Assembly (NCBI GenBank): GCA_946699065.1 | Contig: CAMPDV010000437.1 | Location: 219,073-283,072 of the forward strand | Reading direction: 5' to 3' | From: Loxodes magnus | Taxonomy: Eukaryota > Ciliophora > Karyorelictea > Loxodida > Loxodidae | Length of the DNA stretch: 64,000 bases | Part shown: positions 26,247-40,184 of the stretch, piece after piece | Position numbering within the stretch: the stretch's first letter is position 1 | Layout of the letters: each line of letters opens with the position of its first letter | The notes under the pieces: model-generated | Told to the model about the DNA's origin: nothing | Databases searched by the model: none | The model's input: only the letters and a program-made list of their open reading frames with translations | Program-made: the position numbers and the translations under genes

Positions 26247-28060
26247 ATGGGAAGCTGCCAAGACTCAGGTTAAAAGGCCTAGAATCTTTTTACCTGCTTC
26301 AGTTGTTCTTAAGGTGAACAACTTATCTAGTAGTAGCAGAATGATTAAATAGCTAAGTTAGTCTTAGAAAAATAAAATTAAGACTGTAAGGAAGTCAAGA
26401 AAGCTTTGATTATAACAACTCCATTACCTCATGCAAAAGACGAAAAAGCAAAAGGAGTAAGTACTTTAAAAAAAACAGATTCAAATTTACTTAGATTAGC
26501 TGATTGAGATTAAGCTCTATCTAAAGAACAGCTCACAAGTACTGGCATAAAAAAAAATTAGATTACTAACTAAAACTCAGACTTAGGCTCAGAATCTCCT
26601 TTAAAGAAAATGCTAGAACGAAAAAGTCCTCTATCTACTTGGAAATTCTAAATAAGTAGCTCTAGCTTCATATAAATTAACAATAATAAGTTTTCTTAAA
26701 ATTATGAACTAGCATAATAAATAGGCGAAGGTAGCTTCGGTAAAGTTCATTTAGCTAAAAACAAGTTAAGCTAAAAGTTAGTTGCTGTTAAAACTACAAG
26801 ATCTATCTAAAACTGCAAGTGAATTTAAAGAGAATTTTAAATACTAAAATTAATAGTAACTTTTTTATTTAGACTCATCCTTATATAATGAAGCTTTACG
26901 AAATATTCGAAGAGGAGGACAAAACTTTTTTCGTAACTGAATATATAAATGGATATACTTTAAGTAAATTACTATACCAAAATAATATAATAAATGAGTA
27001 AAAGGCTAAAGTTATAATGAAATAGGTTCTTTAAGGAGTCTCTTATTGTCACTCAATTGGTGTCTTACATAGAGACTTAAAGCTGGAAAATATTCTATGC
27101 TATAACTAAAAGAATTTGGACTAAATATAAGTCAAAATAATAGACTTTGGGTTTTCTATAAATTAGTTACGGCTAGAAGATTAAAATATAATAGGAACTC
27201 TAAACTATTTATCTCCTGAGTCTATTTAAGGCTACTATTCATGCAAAAGTGATATATGAAGTTGCGGAGTCATTCTATTCCTACTTCTAGCTGGGTATTT
27301 CCCCTTTAAAAAGTATAATATAGAAAAATACCTTTAGAATAGATAAAAGCTAAAGTAAGATTAGGAAACTTTCAAAAAGTTATGGGTAAAGTTCAGACAT
27401 GAAAGATGGTATGAAATATCAGAGTAAGCTAAAGATTTAATAGAGAAAATGCTTACAATAAATTAACATCAAAGGCCCAGGGCTAAACAATGTCTCAGGC
27501 ATGAATGGTTTAGCGATATAATGAAAGTAGAACTTAACTTGGTAGAGGAATCTATAGAAAAGTTACTTCAATTTTCAGTATAGAGGAAAATAGCCATAGC
27601 TATATACTGGTATATAGTTTCCTAATTAATAGACACCTAAGAATTTAATGACTTAAAGCAAGGATTTATTTCATTAGATAGAGATTAGGATGGAAGGATT
27701 TCTCACAAAGACTTATTAAAATCTTTCAAAAAAGTAGAAAAGTATAAAGTAAGTAAAGAAGAAGGAAAATAGATTTTTAACATTTTAGATATAAATAATA
27801 GTGGATATTTAGAATGGGATAAGTTTCTTATAGCTTGCTTATAATGGAACTAAATTCTAGTAGAAGATAAAATACTTGACCAAGTAATCTAAATATTAGC
27901 CCCTAAAAACTAAATAAGCATAGAAAGACAAAAATTTTACTAGTTCTTTAGTGGAAAGCTAGATGAAGAATAGATAGAAGATCTTTTATAAGAAATTTAG
28001 TTTGATGAGAAAAATAGCATAAGTACAGAGTAGTTTAGAGAAATGATGCTAGAATAGTGA
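26247..28060 (+). CDS. Calcium-dependent protein kinase, CDPK-B copy 1
   Basis: ATG 26247 to TGA 28058-28060; 598 residues once the 17-nt intron 26856-26872 is removed. MGSC plus FTCFSCS at the N-terminus fits myristoylation and palmitoylation. The kinase domain runs from about residue 154 to 415: IGEGSFGKV 159-167, VAVK Lys182, HRDLK 269-273, DFG 294-296, SPE 317-319. EF-hands are DRDQDGRISHKD (472-483) and [12 protein letters not shown] (509-520), then a degenerate third and a partial fourth (from about 581). The expected role is a calcium-activated Ser/Thr kinase at a membrane. Three Trp codons are TGA (ADWD, CKWI and invariant SDIW, residue 332); seven are TGG. The first two features are shared with CDPK-A, which is clearly paralogous along the whole length. 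Confidence 0.9.
26856..26872 (+). other. 17-nt intron in CDPK-B copy 1
   Basis: GTAACTTTTTTATTTAG between the codons for ILKLI and THPY. It shares position, phase and length with the introns of CDPK-A and CDPK-C; removing it restores the frame. Confidence 0.88.
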
Positions 28061-28182
28061 AGATTAATTAACAAATCATTTAATATTATATTAATTTAGA
28101 TAGTTAAAATAGATATAGATAGTACTCTATTTAATCTAAACTTAAATAAATGTATAAATAACATTTTATAATTCAAAAATAA

Positions 28183-29448
28183 TCAAACAATGATGAATAA
28201 AGAAAAGAAAAGGAAACAAGCTTTATATTTATTCCAAAATATAAGATAAACATTTTCATTTATTTTGTCTTTCTTAAATAGCAAATTAGTTATATAAGAT
28301 AAAGACTTAATGAACCAAAACAAAACTTTTGAAAATCTAAAGATCTATTAGACTAGCATTTCTGTTTATTTCCATTTATATTTATTTTATAGTTTATCAG
28401 ATTAGCTTCTTTATTCTCTAAAATACTCTTTATTTCTCCATTATTTACAGTTTTAATAACTAAAGAGCATTTATCTCCATTGCTATTTAACATAATTGAT
28501 AATATATTAGCTTTCCACATTCCATATGATTTTCTCTTTTAGTTTGAAGCTTTTATTCATGTTAGTTACTATCTCTATAAATAAAACCATTTTACTTTCA
28601 ATTTTTAATCTCATTTACTTTGATATTTTTATCCAAAACTCTAAATTTAGAGAATTAAGGATAATCTTTTTTGCTTGATGTAGCATTTAAATAGCAAAAA
28701 AGTAGATTACTTAGATAAGATTTATAATAAGACTCTTCAGTGCTAAGTGTTCTTGTACATTCCTGTAGTTAATGTATATTCTAAGTTTATATTATGGTGA
28801 TATCATATTTCTGCTTAGAAATTGTAGTTAAGCAAAATTAGTAACCTTAGCTTGATATATTGATCCTAATAACAAATATAAGGCTTTATAACTCTCCAAA
28901 TATTAAAAATGCTATTAAGCTATTTTTGCTTAAAAGAAGTTTAGCTTGTAAGATCGTATTTTAGTAATAATCATACAACATATTTTCCAAATATAAGCAT
29001 AGTCTATTATTTATTTTACTACTGTATTAAAAACTAAGCTTTGCTAATAAGTTGTCTCATGTGTATTGTTATTAAACTACGATTGATTTATTATAGGATT
29101 ATCATATGAAAATATATTAATTAGATTAAAATAACTAAGGCTTATGAATAAAAGCTTTTGGCTTATTATTGCTTCAATCATTCTGGATCTTATGCTGCTC
29201 TCTAGTCATTATGGTCTTTATGATTTTGAAATAGCAGGTAAAAATTATCTCATAGTAGAATCTTCAGTCACTCACAGTTGTTGATCTATCTCACTCCTAA
29301 TTTAAAAAGCACTGCTTAGTGAAAAAATATGGAAATTAAAATTTCTTAAAATTACAAATCTAAGCATTTGGCAAAATTTAGTATTTGCCTTTTCTGAAAT
29401 GGAATATACTTCTCTTATTACTAAAATGAAAAATATGATTATTAGCAT
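28183..29448 (-). CDS. Hypothetical protein with N-terminal hydrophobic helix, copy 1
   Basis: A minus-strand frame of 421 codons from ATG 29448 to TGA 28185-28183, with only two internal TGAs (expected about seven by chance). It begins MLIIIIFFILVI, a signal-anchor-like helix, followed by a Gln/Asn/Ser-rich helical body and a hydrophobic end (ACFLFFSLFIIV). Differences from the second copy are silent (CAA/CAG) or conservative (Lys/Arg), which supports coding. The same frame stays open and protein-like upstream to the tRNA gene without an ATG, so the N-terminus may be longer or begin in another exon. It converges with CDPK-B1. No family recognised. Confidence 0.55.
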
Positions 29449-29712
29449 TTAAATCAAAAAGACAAGCTTACATAGTTTTCTTAGTTTGATCTTAATATTT
29501 CTTCACACTTCATAGTATTTATTAAGGCTACTAAAAAGATTGTTATTGGTTAACTTTCCTCAAATATCTATTATAATGGATTGAAGTAAGCATTGTTCTT
29601 TAATTTTTGCTTCAAGTGATTTTTAAGTCTATTTAACTAAATGGCTGCTATATTCTTACTATTTTCTATTTAGTCTCCTTTAATTTTTTATTTACACTGA
29701 GACAAATAAAAA

Positions 29713-29785
29713 TGTCGGTGCAGAGACTTGAACTCCGGTTTCGACGGCCACAACGTCGTGCCCTAACCACCTAGACTACACCGAC
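29713..29785 (-). tRNA. tRNA-His (GUG), copy 2
   Basis: The same 73-nt sequence as at 7566-7638: GTG anticodon in a TTGTGGC loop, seven-base acceptor stem, discriminator A, T5 terminator right after the 3' end. Part of the duplicated block. Confidence 0.93.
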
Positions 29786-30970
29786 TTATTATATATATAA
29801 TGATCTATATAAATATACAAATATAATACTTACACTTATATTATATCAAATCATAGTGGCAAAAGCATACTAAGGATATCTAAAAAAGAAGGATGCTATT
29901 AGAAAGAAAAATTAGCATGTTTATCTAAAATTAATGATAGTTAGTAAGAATGAAGCTTTCTACATTCACTAGTAATTATAAGTATAAAAGCAAAGCCATA
30001 ATTAAGTCTGCTTTTTTAGTAGCTTTAGCGTAATTTCTTATACCAGAGGATGAAATTATATAGTGCTATTACTATTTTTAATAGTGCTTAGTGAAGAAAA
30101 TGAAGTGCTAGTATATTTAGAGATAATAATAACTTCATTAAGAGTTTGATGCTTAATAATTAACTACTTAAAAGCTATTTAGTCTAATTTATAAAATAAA
30201 TAGCATTATAAGATTCTCCAATACCACTAATTTCAAACTCAAATTATGTCTTAATTAAGTCATCAAGCCTAAACTAATTTACAAACAAGTACATCCATAA
30301 AAATTTAGTTTATATAAGATCCGAGTAATCAGTCTTTTATGACATTAAAGGAACTATCTTATTTCTATGAAAATGAATAGTTATTTAATTAAATATATCC
30401 TTACATCAATTAATAAACCTTTTATACTTAGAAAAGCTAAATTTTTATTTTCTAAATTATTAGATCCAAAAGTAAGGAAAATGCATAAAAAATAGAATAT
30501 GGTTAATAAGTAAAATTGCTTAGGATTTTATATTTTATCTAGAAAAGTCAACAAACTTCTCTTTATTGTATCTATTTGAAAATAACTTTATTTGCTTATT
30601 TTTAAAATTATTGGTTCCTCTAAGTTGCATTATATGAAATTAATTAGCTAAATAAAAAATTAACTTGTAGAAAATAAAAAGGAAGAGTTAAGAACATTTT
30701 TAAAAGTTCAAGAACTATAAATGTGATGCTGTCAATTATAAAGTGATAGTTAAATGAAAGATACAAATTAAATTTAGACTTTATGGCTTTAGTGATTTAA
30801 AAAATTATCTGTGTATTTAATCTCCAACTAGACAATTTTTATTTAATATACAATAAAGCTTAATCTAAATTGTTAAATACTTTATTTAAAATAATTAAGA
30901 GAAGCTTTAAATATTAAATTTGAATCTTTTGCAACTAAAGCTTTTAAAAATAATCATAATTAACATACTC
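29786..30970. other. Spacer between tRNA-His and actin copy 2
   Basis: No gene seen. Nearly identical to 51384-52569 and more distantly similar to 7639-8852. Confidence 0.5.
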
Positions 30971-31111
30971 CATACTTCTATTCGTTTCTGGTATATCTTC
31001 TTTATCATATCTGGCTCCGTTTACTCTCTTAAATATTATATGACTATTTTAAAATTGGTAAACGGAATTAATAATGATTTAAAAGATGAATTTGCTATAC
31101 TTTTATAAAAA
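30971..31111 (+). promoter_or_regulatory. Conserved actin upstream block, copy 2
   Basis: The same block as before copy 1. The 9-bp inverted repeat is at 31016-31024 and 31058-31066 with identical spacing. One substitution (CTTAAATATT) lies between the arms. Confidence 0.5.
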
Positions 31112-32245
<1,134 letters not shown>

Positions 32246-32280
32246 GTGAGTGAAGGAGAATAAGAAGGAAGACTTTCAAG

Positions 32281-32306
32281 AGGAAATAAACTTTAAGTTT
32301 ATTCCT
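32281..32306 (+). terminator. Hairpin downstream of actin copy 2
   Basis: Same stem as after copy 1 (AGGAAATAAACT with AGTTTATTCCT), but the loop is TTA instead of TTG. Begins 36 nt after the stop. Confidence 0.5.
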
Positions 32307-32359
32307 GAATTAAGCTTCTTTCGAAACATTTATTTTATTACTTCCCAAAATATTTTAAA

Positions 32360-33406
32360 TATATATAATAAAAGTTTATTTTTTTCTAATCTTTTATAAT
32401 TTTTATTTTATCTAGATAAATTAATTAACCTTGAATTAATTTAAATTTTTAGTAGACTAATGCGACCTGATTTATATCCTTTCAAACTAGGATTTCTAAA
32501 TTTAAAATTTAAAAAATTCTATTTAAATTTTATTATTTTAATTTACTTTTCCAATGAAATATTTTATCTAATTATTTACTACAATTTTTAAAGAAATTTT
32601 ATCTATTTAAAATATTTAAAATTTATTAAATAATAATTGACTTATATATCTTATAAATATGTAAGGTTGAAGTGTATTAGTTAAAATTTATTGAAATAGA
32701 TCATATGATTTATTTTTATTTATTTATTTGATTATTTAACCTAGTTAACTAATTCAATTAAATATTGTTTTCTCTTTTTCTTCTTCTATTTTATATCCTC
32801 TTCTTAGAAATATTTACACTCTCATTTACATTTCTCTTATTAAATCTAACTTACTAACATTAACTTACATACTAAATTTCTATTATTTCTGCTGCAAATC
32901 TATTCTATCATAGAATTGAATTTGCTGATATCTTTAAAATTTAAAGGATAGCTGGCTTTTTTTCTTAAGATAAGCAAACTTTACTTAAACTAAATCCTTA
33001 CAGATCTAATACAATACTCTTACATCTTCATTATCAAAGATTATGCTTATACCTTAAATTACTTCCAAAGTATCTTCATAATATGAATTAAATAAAGGTG
33101 ATACTTATATAAAGCACTACTACTTTTATATCCAAACATTAATTTAGCTGAACTATTTTGAGTATTTCATATTCTTGAAGATCACTAAGTATTAACTTTT
33201 AAAAATATACAAATCAGATATTTTTTCTAAGTTTTGAATTAAATTTAAACTAATAGATTCTAAGTATTAAGTATCAACCAATTAGATATAAATACATTAT
33301 ATGATTAACCTTTTTCAATTCGTATGTTCACTAAGTTCACTCTTTTTTAGACTATTTTGCTTGTCTTAATTAACTTATGGCTTAGTTTTCTTTTTTCTTT
33401 GTTGGT
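32360..33406. other. AT-rich intergenic stretch
   Basis: Unique sequence right of the duplication edge. Very AT-rich to about 32900. No gene or RNA recognised. Confidence 0.45.
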
Positions 33407-34631
33407 TCAAGATAAAATAATTAAATATTTCCTTTTTATGGGAGTTTAGTAAATCCATCGTTTTAGAACTTGTAAATTTATGTTTCTTTAGATTTCCTTC
33501 CAACTCTTTCGCATGTATGTCTCGATACTAGAAAATCTATGCTCTTCAAGTTTATCTAGTAGAAAGAATCTTTTGTTATACAATGAAGTTTTGAGAATAT
33601 TTTCCAGTGTTTGTTTCAATAATTCTTCTTATATTAATGAAATCTGTTAAATTATTTTAATTTATGATTTTTCAACCACAGTAGAATCATTTTCATTGAA
33701 CTTAATTATCTGGTCTTAGTTTCACATTAAGTCTGTTATTCGATAGCTTTCTCATTACTCCAATGTCCATTTACTTTCCTTTTATTTCCTTTAATTTGTT
33801 TTCTTATTTTATTATTCTTTCATTAAGACGAACTGCTTAGTAATTCCATTTACTTTGGATAATCTAGAAGCCTACTAGCTTCTGTTACTAGAATAAAGTT
33901 TTATCTTTCACTGTTTTCTTTTTTTCAATAGTTCTCTGAGTTTCTAATTTAACTTTATCATTTTTATAATTCTTATTAAATTTTGAAAATCTTGAGTACT
34001 AATTAAACAATCCCCACTTGTTCTGTTCCAAGATCAAACTATGCACTGCTTCATACTTTGTGACTACTATTATTTTTTAGATTTTTTATCCTTTTTGGAG
34101 TTTCAAGTGTTATAATTCTGTTTTTCTTACGTTTATGATACATTTTTTTTAGATTTAAAAAAAAGACAGTTAATTAGAAGAAGACAAACTAAAGATCTTA
34201 CGTTCCTTAATTTCACTGCTACTTTAAAAAAGACGTAAAAGAGTCTTTCCTGGAGCAATCTATAATTTTATTTTTTAACTATATTAAAATATTATAACTA
34301 AATACTAGGACTAAATGACAACACTAAGTAGCCTTTATTTATTATCACTTAAAAGCCAAAATTGATTGCATCCAAAATTTAAGACATTTATTAGTTTGAA
34401 AGCCATTTTATTTATAGCTCTGTTAAAGAAAATTAAATTTTTAATTATCCTTTTAAAAAATTTGAATGGGTCACACCATAATAGATAGATACTTGGTTTA
34501 TGTGTAGAGTTTCTCTGCATATTAAGAATAGAGTTGCAATAATATTTTCTAATTAACGCTCTTATTATATTTACAATACTTGCAGCTTTCTTACTATATA
34601 AATAGTAGATATTTCTATTTTGGTTTCTCAT
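33407..34631 (-). CDS. Hypothetical protein, coiled-coil C-terminal half
   Basis: Minus strand, ATG 34631 to TGA 33409-33407. Removing a 25-nt GT-AG intron (33701-33725, beginning GTGAAA) gives exactly 400 codons, i.e. 399 residues. The 5' exon runs some 300 codons without a single TGA, which is unlikely by chance. The N-terminal part is basic and aromatic (IYLLWCDPFKFFKRIIK). The middle is Lys/Glu/Gln-rich (KLETQRTIEKKKTVKDK; ERIIKQENKLKEIKGK), and the second exon is a good coiled coil (ISLIQEELLKQTLENILK). No enzyme motif or family was recognised. It lies upstream of, and in line with, no obvious operon partner. Confidence 0.58.
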
Positions 34632-35406
34632 ATATAAACATACTTAGCTGGCATTTTATTCTATTATCCTTACTAATAAACTACTACTTCTACTTATTTT
34701 GCTATTAATCAATAATTAAAAAAGGAAAAGTTGTATAAATTTGATTTGCTTAGATTTATAAAATGGAAAAATGATTGACTGCTCTTTTAGAGAAAAATGA
34801 AATAGCATACTTAAAGCTAGAATTACTTGAAATGATGATTTATATTAGTGGCTACTTCAATTTTAGGATATCCATAATTTAAATAATATATTGCTATTAA
34901 TAGAGTTATTTAGCGATTACTTATTCCTAATTAAATCAAATATCTTGAAGAAAATATAATTTAAGTATTATTCTACCTTAGTAACAGTTTAAATATATGA
35001 CTATGGAGTATACATTCATTACATAAGGTATTTTCTGTTTGCAGAATATCCCCATTACGTCCATTAAGAGGCAATTCAGAATAAAATAATGAAAGGAGCT
35101 AAGTTGTCCTAATCGTTAAAATTAGATAATTAATCATAAAAAATTTAAGCTTTTAATCTATTTTTAATTACTTTGACTTAGAAGTTTATTTATCTAATTT
35201 AATAATTAGCATTTAATTAAATAAATTAGATATAGCTTTTAATTTATAATGGTATTAAATATTTATAAAGATACTTTAGTTTATTTTTCTCTAATTCAAA
35301 GCTTTATACTTCTCAATTCAAAATCCATTTCTTTATACTGTTACAGCCTTTTCAGTCTTTCAGATTCTATTTTTAGATTCTTGAATTGTTGACTTACTTA
35401 ATTGAT

Positions 35407-37278
35407 TCATTAAATGTTTACCTTAGTACATTCAAACAAGCCTAATACCACCAAGTTACTCCAAACTGGATATAAAGACACAGATTAGTCTCTAAAAGGG
35501 AATGGTTCTTCCGTTATTTCATTATTTCTATCTAGATATAAAATTTTTAACTTAGAGCAATTTTTATTATTTATACTACATCTTCATTAACTAGCTATAG
35601 ATCTATTAGTTATAACATTTCTAAATTTTATATTTATACCATTTGCTATATTCACGTTTTACATCCTAAACTAAACTCTCCAAGAGAGACGCTAGATTTG
35701 TCTTAGGGTTATATGCTTTATGGTTTTAAGCTTCTCTTTTAAATTTTATTTCCTTAATAGAGACTAATTTACTTTAATCGTGTGCAGCTTTTAAAGATGA
35801 AGCTAAGAGTCTCATCTGTTATTTAATCATTTTTCTTTAAATTGAAATTCTCTAGCTTTTTTGAATAAATGCCTAGTTAATGAAATGTTTTGTTTCTGAT
35901 TTGATTCATTTTATCGAGCTCTAAAATTCTTAGATTAGGTGCATTTTAAATAATTAGTTAGATAGTTTCATCTCTAATTAAGTCACACTAATTGAAACAA
36001 ATTTCTTCCAGCTTATAAAATTAGTGAGGTACTTAAGCTGCAATGTTTTCTTAAGGTTGAATATTTACTTCTTGCTAGTTACTTTCTTATATGAATTAGA
36101 AAAAGTAACATGATTTAGGAGCCTTTTAAAGCAAGAATCTTAAAGTTCAATCACTTTAATAGCAAATATCAATAAAGGTAGCACTCTCAAGTTTAGCTAA
36201 GAATTCTTTCTCCTCAACATTAGAATTATCTAGTTAATCTTCACTCTATTGCTAGTTATCTAGTTAATCGATTCAACTATTTTGCTATCAAATTAGAGCT
36301 TTAGAGAATTAGTTAAAAAAGCTTTCTGCTAAAAGGTTTATTACTAGATACTTCTATAGTTTCAAGATTTAAATACTGACGAGCAAATAAATCCCTTAAA
36401 GTCTAATTTGAGATATCTGTGCTAATGCTTAGATTTTAAGATTATATCCTTTAATTTAATGTAAAAGTTATTCAGGTCATTTATAGTACTATCTTAAATC
36501 AATTTCATTTAAGTTAGGGCAGAAATCAATAAGTTCATTTATTTTAGTATTAGAGTTTATCTAAAGACTACGAATGTACTATCCCTTTATCTTTAAATAT
36601 TCTTTTATCTTTTGGTAATCTATCATTTTGCAATCTATATCTAACTTTTCTATTCTGAGATTTTGACAGTAGTCTTCCAGAAATTAGCCTGTTAATTGTT
36701 AGACATATCTGAGATTCACTGACTTTAAATGTATTAACTCTTCCATGAAATATAAGTTATAATCTCAAATTGTTGTATTCCAAATTGATAAATTGGTTAA
36801 GCTCTTTAATTTTGCCAGATTAGGCAAGGCAGAAAAATTATGATTAGGTCATTTTTCAATTACAATTTAGTTTAATTTCATTAGAGAAACATTCTTTTAA
36901 AATTCTCTTATCAATGGATTTCTCTAGATTCTTCCCTATTTATGCACATACATTTTAAGAATAATAATTTCCTTGTAAATATAAAGATTCTACATCAGAT
37001 TAGCTTACTTATCTTAAAATCCATTCTATCTTACTCTTCGTAAGACATAATTTTATAATGTATAAATATCTAATTTTTTAAAGAAATAGTTAAAGTTATG
37101 GAAGTATCTATTTACTTGCTGTAAGTTAACTATATCATATAGGTTTAGAAATTTAGTAAGTAAGTCTATGATATATTTATTATTCCAAAATATCTACTAA
37201 TTCAACTGATATTTCTTCTCTATATTTTATTTAAATTCTCCCTCATTATCTCTAGTTCTTCCTCTTTTCAAACTTCAT
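35407..37278 (-). pseudogene. Diverged F-box/LRR paralogue with frame changes
   Basis: Minus strand, from a possible ATG at 37278 to TGA 35409-35407. It aligns in layout with the F-box/LRR gene: KIEWILRQ corresponds to KFEWIFRQ, leucine-rich repeats follow (LKSLTNLSIWN; NLRILELDKMNQIRN; FKSCTRLKQISL), and the C-terminus (NCSKLKILYLDRNNEITEEPFPF, split by my frames) matches the NCKFLNKLDLS region. The N-terminal Cys cluster is not evident. At least three frame changes between good blocks were not explained by clean short introns. It is either a decaying copy, a gene with several introns, or affected by sequence errors. If intact, the role would be as for the other copies. Confidence 0.5.
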
Positions 37279-40184
37279 TTTTAAGCGTTTAACATTACTG
37301 GCTTACTATCTCTTATCCAGACTACAATTAATGGAAGTATTTTTAAGAACTTAGTTAGTTATTATTTAGAATTTAAGGAATAGAACTAAATTTAATTGGT
37401 AAATTAGTAAATTAGTAAAGCTAAACTGAGTAAAGCTTAAATGAAAAATAAGTTCTGAGATGATGTAATTGATTTATCAGTTTGATAAATAAGAGAAATT
37501 TACATCTCATTTTGTTTATAAACTGTATGCTTGTGTAATAAAATTTAACTGTATATTAAATTAGACTGTAAATATAACAGCATATTAATAAGTTAAATAA
37601 AGGATTTAAATTAATTAATTATATATTATAGCTTATATATGCTCAAATCATTTATCTTAATAATCAAAGAAAGAGTAGGAGCAAGATATTTAATTATCTG
37701 ATTATATCTCTAAACTTTAGAGACGATTTTGTTTAATTTAAGATCTTAAAGATCTTGAAGAAAACATATTTGAACGATTATTCGGCCTTGCTAATAGTTC
37801 AAATATATTATTGTGGATTATAGATTCATTACATATGGTAGTTTCTGCTTGCAGAAACCAATCTGAAGAAAATCTCCACTATGTGATCAGAATAAAATTA
37901 TGACAAAAGCTTAATTATCCCAATCTTTCCAAGCTAGTCATTAATCATTATCACTAAATTAAACCTTCTAAATTATCAAAATTAGATCTATAACTTCCTA
38001 TATCTTATTAAGTTTATAAACGGTTTTGATTTAAGTTATCATTTCTATATTTTTGAATGTGATGGCTTTAAAATAATTACTTTGATAGACAAAATTATTA
38101 AAAATTTTATAAATTATAATTATTAACTAGAAAAAAACTATTATTTAGATTTAAAATAATCCTTTAATACTTCAAATAAATAAATACATATTAATATTTA
38201 TCTTAAAACAGAGCTCCCATTTATATTTTTAATATTTCTAACTTTTTGATGCTATTAATTATAAACCTACTCTATAAGAATATCTATCTATGCTTTGCTA
38301 ATATATCATTATTTATTAATACCTACTATATTTTATTATTAAAGGATAAAATGTTTAATGCTAAACTTATTGCTTGTAGTATATGAATATATCAACTCAG
38401 TTTTTGCACTCCTAATTTGAGAATAGTCTTTCATTGTCCCTTATTAATAATAGCTCTCTCATTTTTATTTTTCTATTAAGTTATTTGGATAAATTAGACT
38501 ATTCTAGGCTTTCTTTTATTTTTTAAAGATGTAAGCCTTGATTACTTCTTTCTTACGAAGCAATCTAATATAGTCTAAACTAATAACCCTTTTATTAAGT
38601 TAAAATGTATAAGATAAATAATTAATTGACTAGTCCTTTTATAACTATAAATTATAGTTAATTACAAAGAGCTTTAAGCTTTTTTTATTTTTAATTGTAA
38701 TAAAAGATTAAATTGCTTATATAAGTGAGAACTAAGATTAGCTTATAATCTTACTTTAACTTAATCTTTATTGATTTACAAAGGCATTGCATATGGAATA
38801 TTTAAGTTATTAAGTTTATTTTATTTTCTCTAGTTTTTTATATTTAGGAACATCATCTTTAATCTAAATATTTCAGCGAAGCATCATAAATATATTGAAC
38901 TTACTAATTAAAAGCAAGTTTTCATTTATATAACTCAGTTTCTATTAAGTTTATCATTTCTAACTAGTTAAAGATTTAATTTTCAATTAACATTTTTAAG
39001 ATTTCTAACTCTTAGAAAAATTTAAAATTGTAAAAAAGATTATTAAACATTTATCTTTACGAACAAATAAGTCTAGAGCTATAAAACTAAACCATTGTAA
39101 AAGCAGGACTGTAATTATAATTTAATAAAGTAGATATTAAAAACAAAAATGCTATTATAGAGTGCGTAGTTCTACAATAGGGCGCATCTCTTTAAAAAAG
39201 TCAATTTATAAGTCTCTTCAATCTCCAATATTCCCAAAGCAATCTCTCTTCTAATTGCGGGTAAGGTTGCATTTCAAAATCTCCAAAGCACAGGACGCCA
39301 ACAGGCGATTACAGGTAGATTTCCAACCCATGATGAAGAGATTAGTCAGGTCCAACATTTAGAACAGGTTGCTTCACAGTCAGTTCATCTCTGGGGAATT
39401 CTTCCCATGACCTTAAAAGGTAAGGTCCACCCTTTTTAAATTAATTTATTAAGCATATATCTGAAGTTTTATGTAAGAATCTAGAATAAATTTAAATTTT
39501 ACTTTCCTTTAGTTTGGTTCTGGATGTGGATGTGGAATTATATAAAAGATAGGGTATAATAAAGGTAAAATTAAAGAAGATAAAGAGGAAATAATTTAAA
39601 AGGAAATCCTTAATAAATATTAAAAATGATATATAATTTCTTAGCATGATATGATTATTATTACACTTTATTGCTAGTTATTATCATTAAATAACACTGG
39701 AATCTTTCATACCTATATTATTACTATTAGATTAAAATCTAAAAAACATGCTTTATTTACTTAGATTTCAAACTATATTTAATAACTAATAATCGATTAA
39801 ATAAGGAATAGCAAATTAAGAAAATCGCAATTTAATAAAGTATTCTCGAAGATCTCTTGTAAACCTCATAATTTATTCTTTTTTAGATGTAGATATCACA
39901 GCATTTATAAATAATTCCTATAATGCTAGTATTGTAGTCAGCCAATTAATATCTTCCATAAGTTTTAAGGAAATAAGGTTTAGAAGTTAGAACAAAATTT
40001 AATTTAGTGTTATGAAAAGTTTGTAATAGAAGCTTTTTGGAGTAAGATGGTTTACTATGCATATATGATCCTTATTTTATAACTTAAAGCTTAAATATAA
40101 TTTATATAATTTAAGAATTTTTAATCTTTTTATACAAATGAATCTATTATTCAATTTTGAACAAATCAACTATAATAATATTAA
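37279..40184. other. Mostly featureless region with one GC-rich island
   Basis: No confident protein gene between the F-box/LRR relative and the coiled-coil gene. The only standout is the island at about 39215-39437, listed separately. Confidence 0.4.
39215..39437. other. GC-rich island, possible structured RNA or foreign insert
   Basis: About 45% G+C inside DNA of roughly 20-25%. It contains small hairpins (GGGAA-TTC-TTCCC; ACCTTAAAAGGT; CGCCAACAGGCG) and ends in a T5 run (39433-39437), as a Pol III transcript would. The plus strand is also open through about 75 standard codons, with seven Gln codons all CAA/CAG and no TAA/TAG, unlike host genes. I could not assign it to a known RNA or protein. 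Confidence 0.35.

Noticed and set aside
26302..26322. GTTGTTC…GAACAAC hairpin in CDPK-B, also at 5950-5969
   Set aside because: In CDPK-B it is simply the coding sequence of the Cys-rich N-terminus, and the flanks at 5950 are unrelated; probably chance.
27257..27259. Kinase TGA codons as nonsense mutations or selenocysteine
   Set aside because: The TGAs sit exactly at Trp positions in several paralogues, reading frames stay conserved after them, and no Sec context exists at those sites.
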